Positions 1-11,305 of a stretch of 64,000 bases of DNA are shown here, one piece after another. The stretch is taken from positions 400,969,469-401,033,468 of the forward strand of contig CM068371.1 of assembly GCA_034769895.1 (NCBI GenBank), given 5' to 3'. This DNA comes from Magicicada septendecula (Eukaryota > Arthropoda > Insecta > Hemiptera > Cicadidae). Numbering within the stretch: the first letter of the stretch is position 1; the number at the start of each line of letters is the position of its first letter. The notes below the pieces were generated by a model. That model saw only the letters and a program-made list of their open reading frames with translations, did not search any database and had not been told where the DNA came from. Made by a program: the position numbers and the translations under genes.

Positions 1-964
1 TGAGGTTTATTATTTTATTTTCATTTTTTCTTAACTTGGTGTTTTATCCTTGGGATATTTATTCCCTAACATTCCCTAACGCGTGAGCTGGGGCAGTTCA
101 GAGGGGCACTGTAGGCTACATACTCTGCTGGCCATGCTACACTTCTCATTGAGTTCAGAGGCAATTCATCTCTGCTCAAAACATAATAATACTGCTGGAC
201 GTATCTACAGACAGTTATTAATAAAAATTATATAAGAGTAGTCTATTTTACGACTATTAAAAAATATCTTTGGATACCTCACTTTGTATTTGCTCAGATC
301 TGTTAATATTTTTATCTCAGTTATTTTTCTTCTCACTTATTCTTCTGACTTGTTACTTGTTGACTTGTTGTTCTACTGATATCTTATTTCTTATTATGGT
401 GGGAAGCTCTTTTATTAATATAATTATCACTAGTTATTAAGTATTAAGTTGTTTTTGTGTTAATCCTCTATTATTCTTTTTGTTGTTATCACAATCTGCT
501 TCTGGTCACTGGTAGCATATATTTTAAAATATTTTGGTTTTTTCTTAGTTCTCATGAATTGTTCCACTAGTTCCATGTTTTTGCAAATATTCTTCTTTTT
601 GTCCTTATTATAATTGACATTTATTTTATGATCATATTTATATTATTGATTTTATTCATATTTATTTTTATTTTTTATTTTTCAAAAAACTCATTTCGCT
701 CTTGTTTTTATCCCAATGAATTTTTTAATTATCATATTTATGTGGTCATTGTTTCTCCTTGTATGTCGTAAAGTTTTTATTATTTTTATTTCAACACAAG
801 TTTATTCATTTAATTGTATTAGTGGTTCTTACTTCCCTTTCTTTCTCTTTCTTCAACATTAATTCATAAATAGTTTGTGGTTAGTTGCTCTTAATTGGAT
901 TTTTCTTCGATAGTTATTTATTTATGATCATATTTTATTAGTTCTTAAGTGGATAATCTGTCGT
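1..964. other. AT-rich non-coding stretch
   Basis: T-rich on the plus strand with no usable reading frame and no motif I recognise. It lies on the internal or 3' side of the minus-strand LTR-like sequence that starts near 1146, so part of it may be the remainder of that element. I see no second LTR in the window to prove it. Confidence 0.4.
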
Positions 965-1146
965 GCTACACAGTTAACATTTTTATTGCGTGTGAACAAT
1001 TTTTATTTGATTTGATGTAAGAGACTGTCTTGTTAATTACAAACTGTTTAATTGTGATAATTAAAGCTGGCGATTAGTGACTTAATTGCTGTCTTGTATT
1101 TTGTTTTCCACTGTACCATACGACGATTAAGTAGACCGTCGTAACA
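965..1146 (-). mobile_element. LTR-like repeat, minus orientation (copy 1)
   Basis: Read on the minus strand it starts TGTTACGACGGTCTA and runs on with GTACAGTGGAAAAC, a TTTAATTATCAC block and AGTCTCTTACA. Over about 180 bases it is roughly 90% identical to the plus-strand sequence beginning at 22991, and more distantly related to 21598-21960. The shared sharp end with TG suggests the 5' end of an LTR. No coding region is attached, so a solo or truncated LTR is the simplest reading. The retrotransposon class cannot be told from the LTR alone. Confidence 0.6.
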
Positions 1147-1923
1147 ATATGTATACGTCCTCGACCTGCCTACAAGAAACGACACCATTTCACAGTTCAG
1201 TGAAAGCTACGTGAAACGGCTAGAAGAGCACACAGATCCTCTAACAAAAAGTGTACTAGATAACAGCCTGCAGACAAAGAATTCGCTGTACACATGCATA
1301 TACCATTTCCGTTCTTTTTTAATCCTGGTGTAAACAAACAGGCATGGCACATCTGAAACGCCATTTGCTGCTTGAATCATAGGCGTGTCACTCTGAGAGA
1401 AGGAGTATAGACAGGGTACATATAATATTCATACTGTATAAACACATGTGAATTGTAATAATTTGTCCTGACTAAAGAAAAAATTGTGTCACCGTGTCAG
1501 ACCGACAATGAAGTATTTTATAACACCAGTTAATTTTTTTATTAACCGATCAAAAATCGCAACAAAACGAAAAGTAAAGTTTATTTAAAACAAAAATAGA
1601 ACCTGTGATAATTACTTGCCAGTGTACTGTATATTATCATTTGCTGACAAAAGAGTAATTCAATTCCTTTTATATCTGTGTCGAAACTTGTATCATCACC
1701 TAGGTCAGCGTTATTATAGATAAGACTGTCCATAACGACGACGGTAATGTGGGCCAGTCGCCAGAACTTATCTTCTTCCTTAATTATATGCTCGACACAG
1801 TGACGCCACTTATCCGCCGTTGATCATTTACCTCCTTCTCTATCAATTGTTTTATATGTGGCGCCTTACATATGTTATGTTGTGACGGGTAACATATCTG
1901 TTCAGACTTTGAACTGTTAACCT
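1147..1923. other. Non-coding flank of the BEL/Pao element
   Basis: No gene seen. Positions 1288-1366 match, in inverted orientation, about 80 bases at 8305-8385 on the other side of the BEL/Pao insertion. Just before the LTR, 1870-1897 forms a perfect hairpin with arms ATATGTTA and TAACATAT. Confidence 0.5.
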
Positions 1924-2370
1924 TGTAATGTAACTACTGCATTGCGACACGCACAGATGACGTCACGTTTTTCTTATCTGCCGCCGACAGCAGGTACTGC
2001 TGTGCGGCCTGTAGCAAAATTTTCGTTAGTTCTAACCAAGACTCCGAGTTGTTCACTCGTATCAGTAACGGCCGCGGCTACCGGCTTTCAATTTTTAATT
2101 ATTATTATCCAGTGCAGCATGCACTAATTATACATAGCAAGCTCGCTTCATTTATCATGTCTTTTGACTTCTATTATTAATCAGATACGGACGTCATGTC
2201 GCGTAAACTTCTGCGCGTGTCCGCAACAGTATTCAATTTCAGCTATTCTCAATAAATGATTATTATACAAATTTATACAGTCCACTTCTATTTAATTCAA
2301 AACCAGCCCTCCTCATTCAGCGTCTCTTGGAATAACTCGAGAAGACTTCAAGAGCTTCCAGCACGCAACA
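1924..2370 (+). repeat. 5' LTR of the BEL/Pao element
   Basis: Starts TGTAATGTAAC and ends CACGCAACA, matching 7697-8144. The four bases ACCT or CCT just before the TG are shared by both copies. Because the 3' copy abuts a deletion, the true LTR could extend upstream of 1924, for example to a TGTTATG near 1873; this cannot be settled here. It contains a cAMP-response-element palindrome and, near its end, an AATAAA at 2250-2255 that could serve as a poly(A) signal. Confidence 0.88.
1958..1965 (+). promoter_or_regulatory. CRE-like palindrome in the 5' LTR
   Basis: The perfect palindrome TGACGTCA, the consensus for CREB/ATF bZIP factors, lies 34 bases into the LTR and is preserved in the 3' LTR at 7731-7738. 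Its role as an LTR promoter element is inference from motif and position. Confidence 0.4.
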
Positions 2371-3196
2371 TTTGGTCCTCACGGGCAGGATATCTTATTT
2401 TTGGTCCACAAGCGACCACATCCTTTGTCCACAGTGACAACATTTTTTCATTCACTATTTCAAACATGTCATTTTATTGGGCACAAAGGCCTGTGTCCCA
2501 AACAAGCGTCAAAAGTTAAAACATCTTCAAATTGAGTTTGCTGGCAGTGGCATGTCCGTTGTTGCCGCTAAAAACGACTTACAGAAGTTTCACCAGGCTA
2601 CAACAGGAAACGGCAAGACAGGTGTTCAACAGCAGTAATTCCACAACGGTAAATCACGCTGACATACGACGGCAATCGTCATCCAACCAGCACGAACAGG
2701 CGAGGCAACAACATCACAGGATTCACGAACGGGATCCGAGCGGAATCAACAGGACCGAAGCAGTTCGGAACACGCCAGGATTCCACGTGACTATAAACTT
2801 TCATTTATCAGTTCATTTATGACTTTCACTTATACTTGTTCATATAACACATTAATATAAAAATTGACCAACATTTTATATTCAGTATACTATTATGAAT
2901 GCCTTATGCACACATATATAATTACAATATGTACACATTGTCATAAATACTTAATCGCTCACTGAGAGTTCAAGTGTCCACATAATGCTATACTATTATT
3001 GTTCAGATGCATAATTTCAATATCGCTGATGGCTGTTTGTTAATGGAGATAATGAGTATGTTATATTGAGTAATGTGTTAAATGATGAAATGATCAATGG
3101 CTCCGACATTATACTAAGCTTTATCAAAATTACTTCAATTATTAACCTGCTTTGCGCATACATTCTTTCAAATTACTTTTTTCTTCAATCGCAATC
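2371..3196 (+). other. BEL/Pao 5' leader with possible primer-binding site
   Basis: About 825 bases between the LTR and the gag ATG. A TGG occurs two bases after the LTR (2373-2375), the usual start of a primer-binding site complementary to tRNA 3' CCA. I could not match the following TCCTCACGGG to a specific tRNA. Short open frames here have no recognisable product and are taken as untranslated leader. Confidence 0.4.
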
Positions 3197-4374
3197 ATGG
3201 CCGATGTCAAAGCCCTGATAAAGAAGCGGGGCACTATTAAAGCTTCCATATCCCGCGTAAACACGTTTGCAGATAATTTCGACCCGGAAAACAGCGAACA
3301 TCACGCGCTAAGAATAAAGTTGCGACATTTAATGGAGTTATCCACTAAATACGATGACATTCAATCTCAAATTGAATCCGATGACGCTGATTTCGCGCTA
3401 GCAAGTGATAGGCTCCAAACTGAGGACGATCTTTGTAGCATTGAATGTAAATTGCACCACTTGTTGGATCAAGTGGAACAAGTGAATCAAAACCGTTGGT
3501 TAGTACCGAGAGTACGCCTCTTAAACCCCCCCCTATACAACTGGAACCGATCAAATTACCTCGGTTTTCGGGTAACGTAATTGAGTGGCAGCACTACAAT
3601 AATATATTTTTCGAATTGGTGCATGCCAGAATCGATCTGACGAATATTCAGAAGCTACATTACTTGCACTCGTCATTAAGTGACGAGGCGCTAAACGTCA
3701 TAAAATCGCTGCCGATTACTCATGAAAACTATGTCGTAGCTATTGATCTATTAAAAAACAGATATGACAGTAAGTTGATTGTCTCAGCCCATCATGTGAG
3801 GAATGTCCTGGGTGTTTAATCGGTTCGACATGAGTCCAAAATTGATATTTCCAGATTTATCGACGAGATAACAGCTAATATCAATGCATTAAACACATTA
3901 AATTTGCCCGTGAATACTTTCGAAATTATTCTTACTCATTATTTGGCCCAAAAACTCGATAGGTATACGCTTAGATTGTGGAAGGAAAGTTTGTCAGAAG
4001 AACGACTTCCCAACTTTAATAATTTGATAAAATTTCTAAATTCACGGAGACAGCTTTTACAAAATCTCGATAGCGAAACGGCTCCCACAAGCAAGATAAA
4101 TGGTTGCGATAGGCTCCTTATCGCCGGGCAATTAAAACGGTGAACACGGCCAAGGCCATATTTCACTCTCATGTCGGAAATAATATCTGTCAGCTGTGTA
4201 AAGATAAACACAGAATTATTAATTGTCCACAATTTACAACGCTTACTATACATGAGAAAAAAACGTTATAATTAAAAATAAACTCTGTCTAAATTGCTTT
4301 CCCCCAGGTCATGATAGCGTCCGCTGCCCATCCAAATTTTCTTGTAGAAAGTGCGCTAAACGTCATCATATAAA
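3197..4374 (+). pseudogene. gag: BEL/Pao gag, frameshifted, with zinc knuckles
   Basis: Gag forms the particle and packages element RNA. The chosen start is the ATG at 3197 (MADVKAL), in a good context, followed by an acidic, helical N-terminal part. The frame changes near 3490-3505. The second frame contains LPRFSGN and IEWQHYNNIF, typical of BEL gag, meets a TAA at 3817-3819 and continues in the same frame to 4143. Further frame changes lie near 4130 and at a run of seven A at 4257-4263. Zinc knuckles remain readable: C-x2-C-x3-H-x4-C at 4188-4226, C-x2-C-x4-H-x4-C at 4286-4327, then a CRKCAKRHH segment to 4372. At least three frameshifts and one stop make it non-functional, in contrast to the long open pol behind it. 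Confidence 0.82.
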
Positions 4375-4482
4375 CGTCATACCCTGATTCATATGCCTGA
4401 CAAAGCCGAATCGTCCACCAACAACCAGTGTTCGCTGAAATTATAAACAAATAAATCCATATTATTATCTACAGCAGTCTGC

Positions 4483-7400
4483 ATGACTACTGACCGTTCA
4501 GGTAGAAAGCAACCGGTTAGAATTTTGTTGGACTCCGGTTCGCAGGCTAACTTTCGTACCATGGATTTCGCCCGCCGTATGGGTTTGAAATTAATCAAAT
4601 CTCAATTGCCCATAACGGGTATAAACAATTCGTTATCCCAAGCGGACTTCAGCACCCGAGTCAGGTTACAGTCTCGCTATAAAAAATTTGGTTTAAACAT
4701 ACATTGCGCTGTCCTTTCTAGCATCACCAATAATCTCCCGGCGGAATCATTCGATGTCACATCTTTAAATTTACCCAAGGGCATATTTTTAGCCGACCCG
4801 CAACTCAACTTCTCGTCCCAAGTCGACTTATTACTTGGTGCCCAATATTATCTGCAGTTAATTGAACCTACTAAATTTATCCGTGGCCCACATTTTCCCG
4901 TAATTCAGGAGACAAAACTAGGTTTCATTCTCGCAGGTAACTTACCGTTTAATGTTGACATGACGAAACCAATTTCATCCTTTATGGTACGTGATAATGA
5001 TAGTGAACTTTCCTCGCAGCTAAAGGAATTTTGGAAGTTGGAGGAAGTTTCTGTTCGTAATACCTCCGCTGAGGATTCGGACTGTGAGAATCATTTTGTG
5101 TCAAATACCGTCCGCAATGACGATGGCAGATTTGTGGTATCACTGCCTCGAAAGGCAAACAGGTCTCATTTGGGTGATTCTCTACGCGGAGCTATCCGCA
5201 GGTTTCAGTCATTAGAACTTAAGTTCAAGCAGAACCCTGCCCTTTACAAAGGCTATAGCGAGTTCATGCGTGAATATTTAAATCTTGGTCACATGTCGCC
5301 ACTTAATGAGTACGATTTATCGCTTAACCATTCAGACACCTTTTATTTGCCTCACCAACCAGTCTTTAAGGACTCCAGTATAACTACTAAGTTACGGGTT
5401 GTTTTCGACGGCTCCGCTAAGACGACAAATAATTTGTCCTTGAACGATACCCTGATGGTCGGTCCCACGATCCAGCAGGACCTGTTCTCTATTATGACTC
5501 GATTCCGAACACACCGATACGTCCTTATCGCTGACATTGAAAAAATGTATCAACAAATTCTAGTTAATCCGAAGGATTCTAATTTGCAGCGTATTGTCTG
5601 GCGAGACGCCCCTCATAAGGAGCTCCAACATTACGCTTTAAGGACAGTCACCTACGGGACTGCAAGTGCCTCCTTTTTGGCGACAAGATGTCTGGCTCAA
5701 GTAGCCCAAGAAAATAAATCCGAATACCCTACAGCCTGCTTAGCCATAGCCAACGACTTTTACATGGACGATCTCATGACGGGTTCAGACAACCCGAACG
5801 TCCTATCTAAGATGAAATTTAAAATCACAAATTTGCTAAGCCGGTATGGTTTTACCCTACATAAATGGTTTTCAAATGACCAGACAATTATGGCCTCTCG
5901 CGCTCACCTTTCCCATGATTTTAGCAAAAACCAAGATGTGCGCACATTGGGCATTCAATGGAACGTCAATGAAGACAATTTTCTATATAACGTCCAGAGA
6001 AATGTCAACGTCGCGGTGGTAAACAAAAGAAGTGTGTTATCGGTCATTGCAGGGATCTACGACCCTTTGGGCCTCATTGGCCCTATTACATTTTGGTGCA
6101 AACATTTTGTACAACAATTGTGGTTAGCGAGTACCAGTTGGGACGAACCCTTATCAGGCTCATTGTCTGAGCAATGGCTAGAACTCTATTCTCAATTGGT
6201 CGCGGATACTCATTTTAAAATTTCGAGGTCTGTTAAGAGTCTAAATAATTATCGAATCATGTCATTACAGCTTCATGGATTCGCTGACGCGTCAGCAAAG
6301 GGTTACGCGTGCTGTATCTATGTGCGGGTGGTCTATTCAAACGGCGCCACATCGTCAAACCTGTTGTGTGCAAGGTCCAGGGTCGCTCCGCTGAAACAGA
6401 TAACGCTTCCCAGGCTTGAACTTTGCGCTTGCTTATTGCTGGCACAGTTAGCTTCTCAAGTAATAGACGCCGTCAACTACAATTTCGACGAATTATATTT
6501 TTATACGGACTCGATGATAGCCTTGCATTGGATCCATCAACAATCTTCCCGTTGGAAGGTGTTTGTCGCTAACCGTGTCGCTAAAATACAGTGTCTTACT
6601 AACCGGAAAACTTGGCACCATGTAGCATCACTGGACAATCCCGCCGACATTTTATCGCGCGGTTGCCTCCCTCGCATTTTACATAACCACACTCAATGGT
6701 GGCATGGCCCGTCCTGGTTATCACATGAGTCATCATCATGGCCCGTCAGTGCCTTCGATACTCATTCTCCCTGTACTTATCCCGATCTTGATCAAGAACG
6801 ACGCAAACAAGCCCATACTTCACTAATCGTCGTTTCATCCACCTGTAGTTATGTCGAAAATTACTCATCACTCACAAGACTCATTCGCGTTTTCTCATAT
6901 TGCCGTAGGTTTATTCGTAACTCTAGGCTCCCCGTTGCAGACAGGGAAACTTCTTTTCTCTCAGCCCAGGAGTTGCACGATACTCTTTTGACCTTTATTT
7001 GTCAGTCTCAACAATTGCATTTTGGTATTGAGGTTAATGAGCTTAAGGAACATCGCTGCATCCCAAACAGCAGTAAGATTCTCTCACTTAACCCCTTCCT
7101 TGATGATTCAGGTATATTGCGTGTGGGTGGACGTCTGCAGCTCTCCCAGCTTAATTACGCTAGGAAACATCAAATAATTTTACACCCGCATTCTCATCTC
7201 ACCAAGTTAATCATAGAATATGAACATCTTCGTTTATTGCACTCTGGCACACAATTAACCCAGTTTTCTCTGAGACAGAAATATTGGATTGTTAACGATA
7301 ATTCCTATATACGCTCGGCAATACATAAATGTATTACTTGTTTCCGTTACCGTGCTAGAGGTGCGAACCAATTACTGGGTCAACTACCCCCTTCTAGGGT

Positions 7401-7692
7401 CACCCCGGCTAGGCCATTTTCCCAAGCTGTAGTGGACTATGCCAGTCCCGTACTTATACGTCATGGCGGGCAGCGCTCAAAATCGACGTCAAAGGCGTAT
7501 ATTGCGTTATTCATATGCATGCGCACTAAGGCCATTCATTTAGAATTGGTATCTGATCTTACTTCAGACGCCTTTATTGCAGCCTTGAAACGGTTCATCG
7601 CCCGCAGGGGCATTCCCACTCAATTATTTTCGGACAATGGTACGAATTTTCGTCGTGCTAGCAGCACATTGCAGGAATTGTACAGTCTTTAG
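4483..7692 (+). CDS. pol: BEL/Pao pol polyprotein, integrase truncated
   Basis: A 1069-residue frame from an ATG at 4483. Domains in order: aspartic protease with LLDSGSQ (catalytic D17); reverse transcriptase with the catalytic box FYMDD at residues 426-430; RNase H with GFADAS (D602), an RLELCA helix and FYTDS (D676); the integrase HHCC zinc region around residues 905-950; then the integrase core with VDYASP (D985) and FSDNGTNF (D1051). The third catalytic acidic residue and everything after it are missing: the frame ends with LQELYSL and a stop at the 3' LTR border. Protease, RT and RNase H look intact; integration function should be lost. The upstream frame is closed by stops, so any Gag-Pol fusion is also broken. 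Confidence 0.93.
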   Translation: MTTDRSGRKQPVRILLDSGSQANFRTMDFARRMGLKLIKSQLPITGINNSLSQADFSTRVRLQSRYKKFGLNIHCAVLSSITNNLPAESFDVTSLNLPKGIFLADPQLNFSSQVDLLLGAQYYLQLIEPTKFIRGPHFPVIQETKLGFILAGNLPFNVDMTKPISSFMVRDNDSELSSQLKEFWKLEEVSVRNTSAEDSDCENHFVSNTVRNDDGRFVVSLPRKANRSHLGDSLRGAIRRFQSLELKFKQNPALYKGYSEFMREYLNLGHMSPLNEYDLSLNHSDTFYLPHQPVFKDSSITTKLRVVFDGSAKTTNNLSLNDTLMVGPTIQQDLFSIMTRFRTHRYVLIADIEKMYQQILVNPKDSNLQRIVWRDAPHKELQHYALRTVTYGTASASFLATRCLAQVAQENKSEYPTACLAIANDFYMDDLMTGSDNPNVLSKMKFKITNLLSRYGFTLHKWFSNDQTIMASRAHLSHDFSKNQDVRTLGIQWNVNEDNFLYNVQRNVNVAVVNKRSVLSVIAGIYDPLGLIGPITFWCKHFVQQLWLASTSWDEPLSGSLSEQWLELYSQLVADTHFKISRSVKSLNNYRIMSLQLHGFADASAKGYACCIYVRVVYSNGATSSNLLCARSRVAPLKQITLPRLELCACLLLAQLASQVIDAVNYNFDELYFYTDSMIALHWIHQQSSRWKVFVANRVAKIQCLTNRKTWHHVASLDNPADILSRGCLPRILHNHTQWWHGPSWLSHESSSWPVSAFDTHSPCTYPDLDQERRKQAHTSLIVVSSTCSYVENYSSLTRLIRVFSYCRRFIRNSRLPVADRETSFLSAQELHDTLLTFICQSQQLHFGIEVNELKEHRCIPNSSKILSLNPFLDDSGILRVGGRLQLSQLNYARKHQIILHPHSHLTKLIIEYEHLRLLHSGTQLTQFSLRQKYWIVNDNSYIRSAIHKCITCFRYRARGANQLLGQLPPSRVTPARPFSQAVVDYASPVLIRHGGQRSKSTSKAYIALFICMRTKAIHLELVSDLTSDAFIAALKRFIARRGIPTQLFSDNGTNFRRASSTLQELYSL

Positions 7693-7696
7693 ACCT

Positions 7697-8144
7697 TGTA
7701 ATGTAACTACTGCATTGCGACACGCACAGATGACGTCACGTTTTTCTTATCTGCCGCCGACAGCAGGTACTGCTGTGCGGCCTGTAGCAAAATTTTCGTT
7801 AATTCTAACTAAGACTCCGAGTTGTTCACTCGTATCAGCAACGGCCGCGGCTACCGGCTTTCAATTTTTTAATTATTATTATCCAGTGCAGCATGCACTA
7901 ATTATACATAGCAAGCTCGCTTCATTTATCATGTCTTTTGACTTCTATTATTAATCAGATACGGACGTCATGTCGCGTAAACTTCTGCGCGTGTCCGCAA
8001 CAGTATTCAATTTCAGCTATTCTCAATAAATGATTATTATACAAACTTATACAGTCCACTTCTATTTAATTCAAAACCAGCCCTCTTCATTCAGCGTCTC
8101 CTGGAATAACTCGAGAAGACTTCAACAGCTTCCAGCACGCAACA
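7697..8144 (+). repeat. 3' LTR of the BEL/Pao element
   Basis: About 98% identical to 1924-2370. Differences include GTTAATTC for GTTAGTTC, AACTAAG for AACCAAG and one extra T in a T-run. It begins within a few bases of the pol stop codon, without a polypurine tract, which marks the internal deletion. TGACGTCA is conserved at 7731-7738. Confidence 0.88.
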
Positions 8145-8590
8145 ATATCCTTTCAACAGGTTTCGTATTAATTCAGTAAGGTTCGGAATACAGTGATAAG
8201 TCTTAAAACGACGTTCCCCCTCCCCATTATTTAAGTGGTAAGATAACTCTCACATGATTATACAGGCATTCTACACATGCGCGTAATATGAACAGTCTCA
8301 AAACCCCTGACCAATAGCGTTTCAGATTTGCAACGTGGTTTGTTTACATCAAGGTTGAACTAAGAACGGAAATAGTATAGCATGTCACTGTTAAATAATT
8401 ATATAGAGAACTAGTCATTGGACCATTCATTCATATTCATTCGTCATCAGTTATATTTATTGTTTCCACAAAACAGATTGCATGCATAAATAAACGTAAT
8501 AAAAAAAATCTGATTTACCAGACCTGCTGGTGTGGCGCGTAAGTCCTACATTTAAGGTTCAAATGATTAGAGTCTGGTAGACCATATATC
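8145..8590. other. Non-coding flank downstream of BEL/Pao
   Basis: No gene. 8305-8385 is an inverted relative of 1288-1366: both carry TTTCCGTTCTT, GATGTAAACAAAC or a close form, and ATCTGAAACGC in the same order. The BEL/Pao element therefore sits between, or inside, an older inverted-repeat sequence. Confidence 0.45.
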
Positions 8591-9110
8591 TAATTGCGTT
8601 TTCTGGCTTCCAGAACGACTCAGCTTGTGATAACGAATACCTGAAATAACATCCTGAGGTAATTTTGGGCGGCTGAAACGTAGTATTGGCCACATTGCTT
8701 TCCTCGTTTCCCAATCGGATCACATGTGCTATTTGACATAGGTCCTAACATAAGCTACTTTCATGGTACAAAATAGACTATTATTATAACTTACAAAGAA
8801 TGTTTGTTTTTACTTAATCACTCATTTCAGGAAACATTTCCATCATACGCTGGTTCCTTATAAGTTGTTCTTTCTCAATAAATTCAATGCCCAGACGCAC
8901 AATAAAGTCATTGTTTTTCAACTCTTAGGACGACTCGATCTGTAAAAACGAATACCTAGGGTAACAACAGATGGCCGAGGCGTATTGCTAGCCACATTCC
9001 CTTCTTTGTAAGCGATAGTCTACCCTGCTTCTCCTAAGCACTTGGTGGTACGAAGACAGTCTATTATTATACCTTCTAATCAAGTTAATAAAGATAAATT
9101 GGAAAGCGTA
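8591..9110 (+). repeat. Ancient tandem duplication (two about 220-bp units)
   Basis: Unit one (about 8595-8800) and unit two (about 8915-9090) share ordered anchors: GACGACTC or ACGACTCAG, AACGAATACCT, a GG-rich turn, CCACATT with a following CCTT or CTTTC, TGGTAC, and TCTATTATTATA. Identity is only about 60-65% by eye, so the duplication is old or the copies belong to a dispersed family. There is no reading frame. Confidence 0.5.
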
Positions 9111-11300
9111 ATATTTAAGTTCCTCCTACTAAGCCAGAAGAACAATATGAAAATTTAAGGAGCCACTCACTTAATTAAAAGAAGAATTTTTAGTAGGCAA
9201 CAATGTCTATCTCTGTTTTTTCATCGAATTCAAGGAGAGAAGCAGCGATCAAATAAAGATTATATCAGAATTCCAGAAAATCGAAAACTAAAACCGTAGT
9301 CGATAATCGAAACGGTCGTCACACTGTACATGACGAAGGTACAAAAACAATCGACTGCCAAGTGTGTCTGAAAAAGATGAGCGTTATTAAAACGAAAGTA
9401 GATTAAAAAGTGGAACAACAAAAAGAAGAAAACCTTGACTAATTGTCTGCGTTATTTTAAGGAATCCTTAAATGTAGGTGTATTCCATTGCGCTGACAAA
9501 GTAAATATACTACAGTGTATAAACCAGTTAAAGCTGGCCTTTAATTGCGAGCATGCGCGCTGGATGGACGTTTTAATACCATACTTTACGGCGTGCAGAC
9601 TGAGATTAGCCACGCACTCGCACACGCGCACACTCGATAATGGTTGTTTGCGCACACGAACAATGCGAGAAAAAAGAGTCATTTCAAAAATAGAGGTGCT
9701 CGCAATTTGCAAGCGCGTGTAATCCAATCATAGGTTTACTGTGTTAATAAACGCAGTTACAATGCAAATTGCTTAATGTAAACCGGTCCATAAGGTCATA
9801 AATACGTCCGCGTTGTATACACAGGATAATTGAGATCTGCACGGTGGGTATCGGTGCCACTGACTTGAGACAATTTACTGGAACTGAATGTTGTCGCGGG
9901 TTTGTTCTCTGTATAATGGGCGAGAATACGGTTTGAACTGTATTCAGACTATATCTGCATATAGATAAAATAATACGGGCACAAAGAGAACAAAATAGAA
10001 CACACGCGACAACCAACAGACGGAAAACAGTTGGATTATGATTTTAATTTTAGCTTATAGTGTACAAAACTCGTTCGAATTATATTATTAAACAGATTTT
10101 TGAGAGGTTTATTGTAAAGCGATGACATATTCATCAAATAAACGACAGCGAAAATACACAAAGATATCACTATAGACGCCGATCAGAATTTTTAAACTTT
10201 AGAAAATAATGTTCATAAAAGCCCTTTTAATATGATTAAAACTATATAAATGTTTTCATTAACATCATCGAGCCAGTTCCACAACTAGTAAGAACGTCTT
10301 CCCGCTCTCAGCCTCTCCATTTTCTGATCTTCCCATTCTCCCTTTCAAAGATCGTTCTACGAGCTCTCTGAGCTTTCATGTTTGTTTTTTACCCGCGTGT
10401 CTTCAGGGCGTCCTCTTCTTTCTAACTGTTAATATCCATCGCATATAAATATTAATGTCTATTTTTACCCAACGTACTTACACTCTTCAATAAAAATAAA
10501 TAAGAAGTTATTCGTGGTAAAGTTTTGTAAAAGTAAGGTTTCAATGGCTTAACAGATGAAAACTGATGGTGATGGTGAGTAGGACATGGTAGCTGTAAAT
10601 TAAGTCAAATATACCATAGTCTGTGCAAATCTTAGAAAAAAAATTGAGCTTATGGAATACAGTGTTAACAAACGTAATTCAATTATTGTATTGTGGTCGA
10701 GACACTGCGCGCGCCTCACAGACACTCCTCCCTCTGTCTCATTCTCTCCCTTCCCTATGTCACACTCTCTCACTCTCTTAATTACATGCACGCAGCGATG
10801 CTTGGACACATTCGCACGAAGCAATGAGCGGTGGTTGTCTGTCAGTTTAAAGCGCGCGCGTGTTTGTGAACATTTAACAATGAAACAGATATCTGTTTAT
10901 TTTTTAATCGCTGAAACAGTTAACGTAAGCTATTAAAGCAACTCTTTATCAACTTTAATGACTCTTTCATCTCGACCTATGTAGATGTCATTTTGACACA
11001 CTCTTGTATCACTTAATCGAAGGCCTACGCCGACGGCACCTTAGTGGTTGGCTACATTGAAGGTGATTAGGTACAGTTACTGACGCTACAAACTGTGAAT
11101 CCTAAAAAAAATCGATGGATAACTCTACTCACACAGAAAAATCGTTAAAATAATACACTAGGAGAGAGGCGGTAACGTAATTAAATGAACATGCAACCAA
11201 ACTAGAATTCACCGTATCATTTACGGAAACAAAAAAATAAAATCGCAGCTCTGAGTGGTGGATAGCAAAGGGCCCACAGGGACGAGGGATAGCTGCGAAT
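9111..11300. other. Gene-free stretch with GC/CA-rich patches
   Basis: AT-rich DNA with two patches rich in CG and CA steps, 9543-9720 and 10686-10870 (the latter with GCGCGC runs at both ends and a C/T-rich middle). Short overlapping frames on both strands give no recognisable protein. Nothing else is seen. Confidence 0.4.
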
Positions 11301-11305
11301 AAAGA

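Larger units (their letters stand above)
1924..8144 (+). mobile_element. BEL/Pao LTR retrotransposon, defective
   Basis: Two direct LTRs (1924-2370 and 7697-8144) enclose a broken gag and a pol with the order protease, reverse transcriptase, RNase H, integrase, which is the BEL/Pao order. By eye the LTRs differ at seven substitutions and one single-base indel over about 447 bases, so the insertion is fairly young. The internal 3' end is missing: pol stops within the integrase core directly against the 3' LTR, leaving no polypurine tract. No clean target-site duplication is visible. The bases before 1924 end in AACCT and those after 8144 begin ATATC. The element could not replicate on its own. 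Confidence 0.92.
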
